From: Desulfovibrio legallii
Lineage (GTDB): Bacteria; Desulfobacterota; Desulfovibrionia; Desulfovibrionales; Desulfovibrionaceae
NCBI RefSeq assembly: GCF_900102485.1
Contig: NZ_FNBX01000009.1
Location: 50,306 to 114,305 of the forward strand
Length of the DNA stretch: 64,000 bases
Direction of reading: 5' to 3'
Positions 44,506-52,568 of the stretch are shown one piece after another. Each line of letters begins with the position of its first letter. The first letter of the stretch is position 1. The notes under the pieces are model-generated. The model was not told the DNA's origin, did not search any database, and saw nothing but the letters and a program-made list of their open reading frames with translations. Made by a program: the position numbers and the translations under genes.

Positions 44506-45686
44506 AGCCCACGCCCCCGCAGTTTCCCTCCCTGGGGCCCCGCCTGGTTTTTTTTACCGGCGGCACGGCCCTGCGCGACCTGAGCCGCTGCCTTGCCGAC
44601 TGCACCCACAATTCCGTCCACTTGGTCACCACCTTTGATTCGGGCGGCAGTTCCGCCGCCCTGCGTCGGGCCTTTGCCATGCCCGCCGTGGGCGACCTGC
44701 GCAACCGGCTGCTGGCCCTGGCCGACGGCACGGTGGTGCCCGCCGCGGTGCTGGAATTCTGCGCGCGCCGGCTGCCCGCCCAGGGGGACGCCCCGGCCCT
44801 GCGCCGCGAGCTGACGGCCCTGGGGCGTCCGGAACATCCTGTCTGGCTGGGCATGCCCACGCTTTTCAGCGACGCCCTGCGCCTGCACCTCAATTTTTTT
44901 CTCCAGCGCATGCCTGAGGATTTTGATCCTTTCCACGCCTGTCTGGGCAATCTGGTGCTGGCCGGGGGGTATTTGCAGCACAAACGCTCCTTCGGGCCGG
45001 TGCTGGCCTTTTTCAGCCGTCTTTTGCAGGTGCGGGGCGTGGTCTTGCCCATTGTCAGCGAAAGCCTGCACCTGGCGGCGGAGCTTACGGACGGTACGGC
45101 CCTGGTGGGGCAGCATTTGTTCAAATGCCTGCCCGCGCCGGTGCGCCGTCTGTTCCTCACGGTCCACGAGCCGGACCGCGCGGCAGGCGCAACGGCCTCG
45201 CCCCGCACGCCCTGCCGACCGCCCCTTTCGCCTACGGCCGCCAGCTATCTGCGCGCGGCCGGGGCCATCTGCTACCCCATGGGCAGCTTCTACACCAGCG
45301 TGCTGGCCAACCTGTTGCCCCAGGGCGTGGGCCGGGCCGTGGCCGCCGCGCCTTGCCCCAAGATCTACATCCCCAATTCCGGCCGGGACGCCGAGGCCCG
45401 CGGGTTGACCCTCTCCGGCCAGGCCGCTGTTCTGCTGCGCCAGCTGCGCGAGGACGCCCCGGACGCGGCCGCCCAGGATCTGTTGCGCTATGTGCTGGTG
45501 GACAGCCGCCACGGCCGGTACGCCGGCGGGCTGGACCGCAAGGAACTCGCGGCCCTGACTGGCCTTGGCCTGGAGGTGGTGGACGCGGACATGGTCTGCG
45601 CCGACGACCCCGCGCGGCACGACCCGGAGCGCACGGCCGCGGCGCTTCTGGCCCTGGTGCCGCAGCAGGCGGCGGTGGGCGTATGA
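44502..45686 (+). CDS. CofD-like 2-phospho-L-lactate-transferase-family protein
   Basis: A 394-residue protein of the CofD/YvcK superfamily. The N-terminal nucleotide-binding strand is RLVFFTGGTALRDLSRCLAD. HNSVHLVTTFDSGGSSAALR with MPAVGDLRNRLLALAD follows, as in CofD and YvcK. Later PMGSFYTSVLANLLPQGVGR matches the family's second half. The insertions and wording fit the CofD-like group tied to the so-called GAK gene system, but no ATP-grasp or other GAK partner is near. Function is unknown; F420 synthesis is unlikely on this evidence. It overlaps both neighbours by ATGA, so it is translated within the mnmE-to-rluA run. Confidence 0.75.
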   Translation: MKPTPPQFPSLGPRLVFFTGGTALRDLSRCLADCTHNSVHLVTTFDSGGSSAALRRAFAMPAVGDLRNRLLALADGTVVPAAVLEFCARRLPAQGDAPALRRELTALGRPEHPVWLGMPTLFSDALRLHLNFFLQRMPEDFDPFHACLGNLVLAGGYLQHKRSFGPVLAFFSRLLQVRGVVLPIVSESLHLAAELTDGTALVGQHLFKCLPAPVRRLFLTVHEPDRAAGATASPRTPCRPPLSPTAASYLRAAGAICYPMGSFYTSVLANLLPQGVGRAVAAAPCPKIYIPNSGRDAEARGLTLSGQAAVLLRQLREDAPDAAAQDLLRYVLVDSRHGRYAGGLDRKELAALTGLGLEVVDADMVCADDPARHDPERTAAALLALVPQQAAVGV

Positions 45687-46873
45687 CTGGCCAGGCCAGC
45701 CCCGGCGCGCTTGCCGCTCTTGCTTCCCCGGCGGGCGCTGCGGCGGCCCCTGGCCCCTCCGCGGCCGTCGCCGCTGTGGATGCCGCGGCCGCCGGGCTGG
45801 TGGGCCTGCGCTGCGACCAGGCCCTGGCCGCGCTCTTGCCCGGCATGGGGCTGCGCGGCCGTCGCCGCTGCCTGGAGCGTGGCGGCGCATTGCTCAACGG
45901 GCGGCCCGCCTCCCCGGCCCGCAGGCTTGTCCCCGGCGATGTGCTCGGCCTGACGCCGCGGCCGGAGCCTGCGCTGCCCGGCCCGGAGGCTGAGGGGGCA
46001 CGGCTGGTTTCCCGCCAGGGGGATTACTGCTTTTTCTTCAAACCGGCCGGGCTGCACACGGCGGCCCTGGCGGGCGACGCCGCACCAAGCCTGGAAAGCC
46101 TGCTGCCCAGGCTTACGGCAGCTCTGGCGGACCCCACTGCGGCCGCCGCGCCCGAAGGCCTCCCCCGCGTCCATTGGCACGCCGAGCCAGTTGGTTTCTG
46201 TCAATTGCTCCAGCGTCTGGACTGCGGAACCTCCGGCCTGGTCTGCGCGGCCCTGCGCCCGGAGGCGGCCCAGGCCTTTCGCCAGGCCGAGGCGCACGGC
46301 CGCTGCGACAAGCGTTATGTAGCCTTGCTGGAAGGGCATCTCGCCGCGCCTGCAGCAACCCAGGCGGCCCTGGACACGGCCGACCGCCGCCGCAGCCGGG
46401 TACTGCCCGGCTGCCAGGACCAGGTGCGCGGCACGGAGTTTTTCCCTTTGCGCTATTGGCCGCCGGACAGGGTTTTTGCCCTGACGGCGGCTTTTTTTGC
46501 CCCCGGCGTCCTGGCTGCAGCTGGTCTGGCCGCATCCGCTCCAGCCGCAACAGGGAAGGCGCAGGCCCTGGCCGCGCCGCCAGCCGCGCCCCGGGGGCTG
46601 ACCCTGGCCGCCTGCCGCATCCATTGCGGGGCCCGACACCAGATCCGCGCCCACGCGGCCTTTCTGGGCCACCCCCTGTGGGGGGACAGCCTTTACGGCG
46701 GCACGGGGGAAGGCGTCTTCTGGCTCCACCACGGGGGGCTGATCCTGCCCGCTGCGGCCTGCGCCCTGCCGCCGCCCTGGCCTTTGCCCCCCCAGGCGGC
46801 AGCGGCCGTGGAGGCCTGGTTCCGGCCGGAAAAAGATTTTTTTCACCCGCCCGCAACCACAGAAGTTTTTTGA
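45683..46873 (+). CDS. RluA-family pseudouridine synthase with S4 domain
   Basis: A 396-residue pseudouridine synthase acting on rRNA or tRNA. An Ala-rich leader precedes an S4-like RNA-binding part (GLRGRRRCLERGGALLNGRP, residues about 60-80). The catalytic domain has FFKPAGLHTAALAG and the active-site Asp motif LQRLDCGTSGLVCAALRP near residue 180. RCDKRYVALLEGHL and the closing CRIHCGARHQIRAHAAFLGH with PLWGDSLYGG follow. An Ala/Pro-rich insertion (about residues 275-310) lengthens it. The specific uridine cannot be predicted. The ATG at 45683 overlaps the preceding stop codon. Confidence 0.88.
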   Translation: MTGQASPGALAALASPAGAAAAPGPSAAVAAVDAAAAGLVGLRCDQALAALLPGMGLRGRRRCLERGGALLNGRPASPARRLVPGDVLGLTPRPEPALPGPEAEGARLVSRQGDYCFFFKPAGLHTAALAGDAAPSLESLLPRLTAALADPTAAAAPEGLPRVHWHAEPVGFCQLLQRLDCGTSGLVCAALRPEAAQAFRQAEAHGRCDKRYVALLEGHLAAPAATQAALDTADRRRSRVLPGCQDQVRGTEFFPLRYWPPDRVFALTAAFFAPGVLAAAGLAASAPAATGKAQALAAPPAAPRGLTLAACRIHCGARHQIRAHAAFLGHPLWGDSLYGGTGEGVFWLHHGGLILPAAACALPPPWPLPPQAAAAVEAWFRPEKDFFHPPATTEVF

Positions 46874-47008
46874 ACCGTCGGAAAAAGTTTGGTTCTTCGG
46901 GGGGTCTCCCCCTTGGCACAGCCCGCCGCGCCGGATACATTCGGCAGGCAAAAACAGTGAATGCCGCCCCAGGGCGGCCTTTTGCCCGCGCAGGGTCAGG
47001 GAGTATCA

Positions 47009-47638
47009 ATGTTTCCCGCACTATTGCCCAAATCCGCACCGTTTTTCGCCATGCTGGAAGAGCAGAACGGCCTCCTGCGCCGCATGGCCGGCATGCTGGT
47101 GGAAATGCTGGAGGACGTCTCCCGCATGGACGACATCCACAAGGAGATCGCTTTTCAGGAAGAAGCGGCGGACATCCTGCACGGCAAAATTATCCGCGCG
47201 CTTTCCCAGACCTTTATCACGCCCATCGATCGTGAGGACATTCTGCGCATCAATCAGGAGCAGGAGGAGTGCATGGACTGCCTGCACAGCCTGAGCACGC
47301 GCCTGCACATCTTTGAATTCACCCGCATCCGCTTCCCCGCGCTGCAGATGGTGCGCACCATCGGCTCCATGATCGACCTCACCCGCCTCATGCTGGAAGG
47401 CCTGGCCAACCGGCGCGACTGCCACAAAACCCGCGCCTTCCGCAACCTGCGCGGCGAATGCGACATGCTGCTGGCCGTGGGTCTGGCTGAGCTTATGGAC
47501 GAGCATCAGGAGCTTTCCCCTTCCACCCTCATGCAGGTGCTCAAGTGGAGCCAGGCCTACGAACGCACGGGCATGCTGCTGGAGCAGGTCAACGCCCTGG
47601 CCGAAACCATTGAGGAAGCGGTGCTGAAAAATGTTTGA
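47009..47638 (+). CDS. DUF47 / PhoU-like phosphate-transport accessory protein
   Basis: A 209-residue all-helical protein of the DUF47 (TIGR00153) family related to PhoU. KIIRALSQTFITPIDREDIL near residue 60 is the typical signature; the helices carry alternating acidic and hydrophobic residues. DUF47 genes usually sit before Pit-type transporters and are thought to regulate them. The ATG at 47009 follows CAGGGAGTATCA. It overlaps the pit gene by eight bases. Confidence 0.92.
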   Translation: MFPALLPKSAPFFAMLEEQNGLLRRMAGMLVEMLEDVSRMDDIHKEIAFQEEAADILHGKIIRALSQTFITPIDREDILRINQEQEECMDCLHSLSTRLHIFEFTRIRFPALQMVRTIGSMIDLTRLMLEGLANRRDCHKTRAFRNLRGECDMLLAVGLAELMDEHQELSPSTLMQVLKWSQAYERTGMLLEQVNALAETIEEAVLKNV

Positions 47639-48635
47639 CATCCCCGTGCTGCTGGCCCTCATCGTGCTGGTGGCCCTGCTCTTTGATTTCACCAACGGCG
47701 CGCACGACTGCGCCAACGCCATCGCCACCGTAGTCTCCACCAAGGTGGTGACCCCCCGCTTTGCCGTGGGCGCGGCCGCCTTGCTCAACCTGGGCGGCGC
47801 GCTGCTGGGCACGGAGGTAGCCAGAACCCTGGGCAGCGGCATCGTGCTGCCCGAAGTGGTGGAGGGCAGCCATGTGCTGGTGCTGGCCGCCCTGGTGGGG
47901 GCCATCAGCTGGAACTGCATCACCTGGTATTTCGGCATTCCGTCCTCCTCCTCCCACGCCCTTATCGGCGGCCTTATAGGCGCGGCTGTGGCCGACGTGG
48001 GCTTTGACGCCCTTAACGGCCGCGGCATTGTGGACAAGGTGCTCATCCCCCTGGTGGGCTCCCCCCTGGCCGGCTACGCCGTGGGCTTTGTGAGCATGTG
48101 GATCATCTACTGGATTTGCGGGCACATCCACCGCCGCAAGGTCAACGCCGCCTTCAGGCGGCTGCAGCTCCTCTCCGCCGCCTTCATGGCCACCAGCCAC
48201 GGCCTCAACGACGCCCAGAAAACCATGGGCATCATCGCCCTGGCCCTTTACATCTTCGGCAAGTCCGATTCCCTGGAGGTGCCCCTTTGGGTCAAGCTGG
48301 GCTGCGCCGGGGCCATGGCCCTGGGCACCGCCGTGGGCGGCTGGAAAATCGTCCGCACCATGGGCCACCGCATCTTCAAACTGGAACCCGTCCACGGCTT
48401 CGCCGCGGAAAGCTCCGCCGCGCTGGTCATCACCAGCGCTTCTCTTCTGGGCGCGCCCGTCAGCACCACCCACACCATCACCGCCTGCATCTTCGGCGTG
48501 GGCTCCACCAAGCGCCTTTCCGCCGTGCGCTGGAACGTGGCCTGCGACCTCATCACCGCCTGGGTGCTCACCCTCCCCGCCGCCGGCAGCGTGGGCTACA
48601 TTGCCTATAAGCTGCTGCACCATATCTGGAATTAG
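47631..48635 (+). CDS. pit: Low-affinity inorganic phosphate transporter, Pit family
   Basis: A 334-residue membrane protein that imports metal-phosphate in symport with protons. It has the Pit duplicated signature: FDFTNGAHDCANAIATVVST near residue 15 and ATSHGLNDAQKTMGIIALAL near residue 185. SSSSHALIGGLIGAAV and APVSTTHTITACIFGVGS are the matching inverted-repeat halves. About ten membrane helices are visible. The stop codon lies inside the following hairpin. Confidence 0.94.
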   Translation: MFDIPVLLALIVLVALLFDFTNGAHDCANAIATVVSTKVVTPRFAVGAAALLNLGGALLGTEVARTLGSGIVLPEVVEGSHVLVLAALVGAISWNCITWYFGIPSSSSHALIGGLIGAAVADVGFDALNGRGIVDKVLIPLVGSPLAGYAVGFVSMWIIYWICGHIHRRKVNAAFRRLQLLSAAFMATSHGLNDAQKTMGIIALALYIFGKSDSLEVPLWVKLGCAGAMALGTAVGGWKIVRTMGHRIFKLEPVHGFAAESSAALVITSASLLGAPVSTTHTITACIFGVGSTKRLSAVRWNVACDLITAWVLTLPAAGSVGYIAYKLLHHIWN

Positions 48636-48720
48636 GGCATTTCAACTTTGAAATGCCCTAAAAGATACGCCGCCGTGCCCGCAGGGACACAGGCCCACAG
48701 TCAAAGTTTACCGTAACGCC
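48633..48720 (+). repeat. Dispersed repeat, partial copy E, with terminator-like hairpin
   Basis: A perfect 13-bp palindrome TAGGGCATTTCAA/TTGAAATGCCCTA (48633-48660) followed by AAAA; the pit TAG is its first three bases. It matches the hairpin of copies A and B. A trace of the body, AGTCAAAGTTTACCGTAACG, lies at 48700-48719. The position fits a terminator for DUF47-pit, although the T-run is lacking. Confidence 0.7.
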
Positions 48721-48721
48721 A

Positions 48722-48750
48722 TTGCTTTGGCCGCGCATTAGGGCTATGGT
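48722..48750 (+). promoter_or_regulatory. Candidate promoter for the hydrogenase-4-like operon
   Basis: TTGCTT at 48722-48727, a 17-base spacer, TATGGT at 48745-48750. It is the only reasonable hexamer pair between the pit hairpin and the first operon gene, about 145 bp before its ATG. Confidence 0.4.
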
Positions 48751-48893
48751 GCCTCGGCTTGCGGTTGCCCGGCGGCAACCGCCTTTCTCTGGGGGAAGCA
48801 TGTCTGTCCGCAATTGTGTTCCGGCCCTGAACGGGCCGTTCCGCCCCGGCGCGCGCCTTATCGCCCGCCGCGTGCCGGTCTAGGCGCGCCGCT

Positions 48894-50933
48894 ATGTTTC
48901 TTTTTATTCTGGCTCTCTGCCTGCTTGCGGCGGCCGCCGCCTTCTGCGCCCTGATGGCCGTGCGCCGGCCCTCCAGGGCTGTGGGCCGCGCGGCCAATCT
49001 GGCGGGCGCGTGCGGGGCCGGGGCCGCCTGTCTTACGGGCTTGTGCGCCGTGGGCGCAGGGCCGTGGTCCGCCGCGCTCAGCCTGCAGCTGCCCCTGGGC
49101 CTGCCCGTGGGCGCATGCGTTCTGGGGCTGGACGCCCTGAGCCGTCTGTTCCTGCTGCCCGTCTTCGGCCTGGGGCTGGCCTGCGCTGCCGCCGGGGGCC
49201 TGGCCTTGCGGCACGAGAACCCCAAACACCACAACCTGGGGGCGCACTGGTTTTTCTTCCTCATGCTTCTGCTGGGGCTGGCCCTGGTCATGGCCGCGCG
49301 GGACGCCGTGCTTTTTCTGCTGGCCTGGGAGCTCATGTCCCTTGCGCCCTTTTTTCTCATTGATTTCAATGACGGCGACAGCCAGGTGCGCGACGCCTCC
49401 TGGATCTACCTGGTGGCGGCCCACCTGGGGGCCGTGGCTCTGCTGGCCTTTTTTGCCCTGCTCTGGCAGGTCTCAGGCAGCACCCTGCTGCTGCCGGGGG
49501 AGGGGCTGCCCCTGACTCCGGGCCAGGCCGGGCCCGGCACGCTCACGGCCCTTTTTGTCCTCGCCGTGCTGGGCTTCGGCGCCAAGGCCGGGCTTGCGCC
49601 GCTGCACATCTGGCTGCCTGAGGCGCACCCCGCCGCGCCGAGCCATGTTTCCGCCCTGCTTTCCGGAGCCATGATCAATGCCGGGCTATATGGGCTGATG
49701 CGCGTGCCCGGCCTGCTGGCCCCAGCGGGCGCGGCCCCGGAGTGGTGGGGCTGGACGCTCTTGCTCCTGGGCCTGACCACCGGGCTTATGAGCATTCTCA
49801 AGGCCGCCGCGCAGAGCAACCTCAAACGCCTGCTGGCCTATTCCAGCGTGGAGAATATGGGCCTCATGGTCCTGGGCCTGGGCGCGGGGCTGGTGGGGCA
49901 GGCCAACGGCAACGCCTGGATCGCCGTGCTGGGCTGCGCGGGCGCGCTGCTGCACATGAGCAACCATGCGGCCTTCAAGGGGCTGCTTTTTCTCTGCGCA
50001 GGCGAAGTGCTGCACGCCGCGGGCACGGTGCGCATGCCCCTGCTGGGCGGTCTGCAGCGGCGGCTGCCCCTGCTGGGCGCGGCCTTTGCCGCGGGCGCGG
50101 CGGCCATCGCCTGTCTGCCGCCGTTCAACGGCTTTACGGGCGAGCTTGCCCTGGCCCTTTCCCTGCTGGACGCTCCGGCCCTGAACGGCGTGGAGCGGCA
50201 GATGGGCCTGCTTCTGGCCCTGGCCGGGCTGGCGGCCATCAGCGGCCTGGCGGCGGCCCTTTATGCCAAGGCCTACGGCATCACGTTTCTGGGGGAGCCG
50301 CGTTCCCCCTTTGCGGCCGCGGCGCATCCGGCCTCCTGGCGGACGCTCTGGCCCCTGGCCCTGCCCGCCGCAGTCTGTTGCGGCGGTGGCCTGGCCGGGC
50401 CCTGGCTGTTGGACCTGGCCGCCGCAGCCGCCCAGGCGGCCTTGCCCCTGCCGCCGCACCTGGCGGACGCCGGCCGGGCCGATCTGGCTCAGGCGCGCCA
50501 AAGCCTGGTTGCCGTGGCGCAGGTGGGCGGCGCGGGGCTGGTTCTGGTTCTGCTTTTGCTGCTGACGCGCCGCCTGCTGCTCAAAAAGCGCGTCACGGCT
50601 TCCGTGCCCACCTGGGGGTGCGGCTTTCAGGACGCTTCGCCGCGCATTCAGTACACTGACGCGGGCTTTACCGAGCCCACGGCCAGAATTTTCGCGCCGG
50701 TCATGGGCCTGAAAGTCCGGCTGGAGCTGGACTCCGGCCTGTTCCCGCAGCCGGGGGAGCTGCACGTCAGCGCGCCGGACCGCCTGCGCAGCGGCCTGTT
50801 CGCCCCCCTGTTCGCGGCCGTGGAACGCCTCTGCAATGCCTGCAAGGTCATCCAGCACGGCAAAATCCATCTCTATATCCTGTATATTCTGGCCGCGCTT
50901 GTGGGGCTGCTGGTCTGGGGGCTGCGGTCATGA
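48894..50933 (+). CDS. HyfB-like proton-translocating subunit (NuoL/M/N family)
   Basis: A 679-residue polytopic membrane protein of the complex-I antiporter-like family. The key acidic and lysine residues are present: AWELMSLAPFFLI in the TM5 region and GFGAKAGLAPLHIWLPEAHP in the TM7 region, with HVSALLSGAMINAGLYGL next. A second conserved Lys region is LKRLLAYSSVENMGLMVLGL. The C-terminus has the HyfB-type tail: TWGCGFQDASPRIQYTDAGF and a final helix. It would be a proton channel of the complex. It is the first of six same-direction genes and overlaps the next by ATGA. No clear ribosome-binding site precedes it. Confidence 0.88.
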   Translation: MFLFILALCLLAAAAAFCALMAVRRPSRAVGRAANLAGACGAGAACLTGLCAVGAGPWSAALSLQLPLGLPVGACVLGLDALSRLFLLPVFGLGLACAAAGGLALRHENPKHHNLGAHWFFFLMLLLGLALVMAARDAVLFLLAWELMSLAPFFLIDFNDGDSQVRDASWIYLVAAHLGAVALLAFFALLWQVSGSTLLLPGEGLPLTPGQAGPGTLTALFVLAVLGFGAKAGLAPLHIWLPEAHPAAPSHVSALLSGAMINAGLYGLMRVPGLLAPAGAAPEWWGWTLLLLGLTTGLMSILKAAAQSNLKRLLAYSSVENMGLMVLGLGAGLVGQANGNAWIAVLGCAGALLHMSNHAAFKGLLFLCAGEVLHAAGTVRMPLLGGLQRRLPLLGAAFAAGAAAIACLPPFNGFTGELALALSLLDAPALNGVERQMGLLLALAGLAAISGLAAALYAKAYGITFLGEPRSPFAAAAHPASWRTLWPLALPAAVCCGGGLAGPWLLDLAAAAAQAALPLPPHLADAGRADLAQARQSLVAVAQVGGAGLVLVLLLLLTRRLLLKKRVTASVPTWGCGFQDASPRIQYTDAGFTEPTARIFAPVMGLKVRLELDSGLFPQPGELHVSAPDRLRSGLFAPLFAAVERLCNACKVIQHGKIHLYILYILAALVGLLVWGLRS

Positions 50934-51871
50934 ACGGGGCCTCCGCGGTCTATCTTTTCCAGTTCGCCCTGGCCCTGATTCTGGCTCCGCTCCTGCCCGG
51001 AATCATCAACAGGGTCAAGGCCAAATTTGCCGGACGCCACGGCAAGCCCCTGCTGCAGACCTACTACGACCTGGCCAAGCTGCTGCGCAAGGGCGAGGCG
51101 CGCAGCCGCACCACCACCTGGGTTTTTGCCGTTGCGCCCGCCATAGGCCTGGCGGGCGCGCTCTGCGCCCTGGCGCTGCTGCCGCTGGGCGGCGCGGTCT
51201 CGCCCCTGGCATTTACGGGCGATGCGGTGCTGGCGGCCTACCTGCTGGGCCTGGGGCGCTTTGCCCTCATGCTGGCGGCCCTGGACACGGGCTCCGCCTT
51301 TGAAGGCATGGGGGCCAGCCGTGAAGCCGCGTTTTCCGCTCTGGCGGAGCCGGTCCTTTTTCTGGCGCTCATGGCCTTGACCAGTCTTTGTCTGGATCTG
51401 GGCCGGGGCACGGACACGGCCTTCACGCTCTCCGCCATGTTCGGCGGCCAGACGGCCGGGGCGTGGCTGCGCGGCAACGGGGCGCTGCTTCTGCTGCCCG
51501 TCATCTTCTTCATCCTGCTGCTGGTGGAGAACTGCCGCATCCCGGTGGACGATCCCAATACCCATCTGGAACTGACCATGATCCATGAGGTCATGGTTCT
51601 GGACCACTCGGGCCCTAATCTGGCCTGCATCGTGTACGGCGCGGCCCTTAAGCTCTGGTTTTTTGCCGCGCTCACGGCGGGCCTGCTGGCCCCGGCCCTG
51701 CCCGTGTGGCAGCAGGCCGGGCTGCGGCTCCTGCTGGTGCTGCTGCTGGCCGTGGCCGTGGGCGTGGTGGAATCGGTCATGGCCCGCCTGCGCCTGGAGC
51801 GGGTGCCCTGGCTGCTGGGCGGCGCGGGGATCATGGCCACCCTGGCTCTTATCCTGCTTCAGGCGAGGTGA
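50930..51871 (+). CDS. HyfC-like membrane subunit (NuoH family)
   Basis: A 313-residue membrane protein homologous to NuoH/HycD/HyfC, which joins the membrane arm to the peripheral electron-transfer subunits. The N-terminal helix ends in LPGIINRVKAKFAGRHGKPL with LLQTYYDLAKLLRKGEARSR, the family signature. The acidic loop VENCRIPVDDPNTHLELTMI near residue 210 and EVMVLDHSGPNL are the conserved funnel residues that couple to the quinone- or hydrogenase-like site. About eight helices. Confidence 0.92.
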   Translation: MNGASAVYLFQFALALILAPLLPGIINRVKAKFAGRHGKPLLQTYYDLAKLLRKGEARSRTTTWVFAVAPAIGLAGALCALALLPLGGAVSPLAFTGDAVLAAYLLGLGRFALMLAALDTGSAFEGMGASREAAFSALAEPVLFLALMALTSLCLDLGRGTDTAFTLSAMFGGQTAGAWLRGNGALLLLPVIFFILLLVENCRIPVDDPNTHLELTMIHEVMVLDHSGPNLACIVYGAALKLWFFAALTAGLLAPALPVWQQAGLRLLLVLLLAVAVGVVESVMARLRLERVPWLLGGAGIMATLALILLQAR

Positions 51872-52497
51872 TGATGACCACGCTGCTGCAATCCTGTCTT
51901 TTTTTGCTGGTCCTCAGCGACGTCCTTTTGCTGGGCACGCGGCGCGTGGCCGGCATGACCCGCCTCACGGCCCTGCAGGGCCTGCTGCTGGCGGCGTTGC
52001 TGCTCAGCCTGGACCACGGGCTGCTGGCCGGGGCCGTGCTGTGCATCAAAGGCGCGCTGCTGCCCGGTCTGCTCTGGCGCACCCAGCGTCGGCTGCCTGC
52101 GGCCGCGCTGATCTGTCCGGCCCGCCGCGTGGGCCTGGGCGCGCTGGCGGGCATGGCCGGGCTGGCCTTTGCCATCTGGCTGGACGGCAGGCTGGTCATG
52201 CCGCCGGGGCTGTTTCCGCCCATGCTCCTGCCCGCTGGGCTGACCACCCTGTTCTGCGGGCTTATCCTCATTGTGGGCCGCATCAAGGCCATCACCCAGG
52301 TTATGGGCTACCTGGTGGCGGAAAACGGCATTTTTCTGCTGGGCATGCCCCTTATGACTGCAGGCACGGTCTGGTTTGAGCTGGCCTTGCTTCTGGACGT
52401 GTTTGTGGCCGTATTTGTTATGGGCATTGCCATCAACCACATCAGCGATTCCTTCGCCTCCATTGACGTGGCGGGGTTCCGCAGCCTGCGGGATTAG
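51871..52497 (+). CDS. HyfE-like membrane subunit (NuoK-related)
   Basis: A 208-residue protein with six or seven helices. LVAENGIFLLGMPLMTAGTV near residue 150 bears the membrane Glu of NuoK/HyfE proteins. FELALLLDVFVAVFVMGIAI follows with a second acidic residue, and the C-terminal HISDSFASIDVAGFRSLRD is typical of HyfE. The start is the first of two adjacent ATGs, the first overlapping the previous TGA as TGATG. A 71-bp gap separates it from the next gene. Confidence 0.85.
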   Translation: MMTTLLQSCLFLLVLSDVLLLGTRRVAGMTRLTALQGLLLAALLLSLDHGLLAGAVLCIKGALLPGLLWRTQRRLPAAALICPARRVGLGALAGMAGLAFAIWLDGRLVMPPGLFPPMLLPAGLTTLFCGLILIVGRIKAITQVMGYLVAENGIFLLGMPLMTAGTVWFELALLLDVFVAVFVMGIAINHISDSFASIDVAGFRSLRD

Positions 52498-52568
52498 CCC
52501 GTGCAGAAGGCATACGGCATGAAGACACGACACCTCTTTGCCGGAGCCGCGCTCCGTGGAACGCGCCC

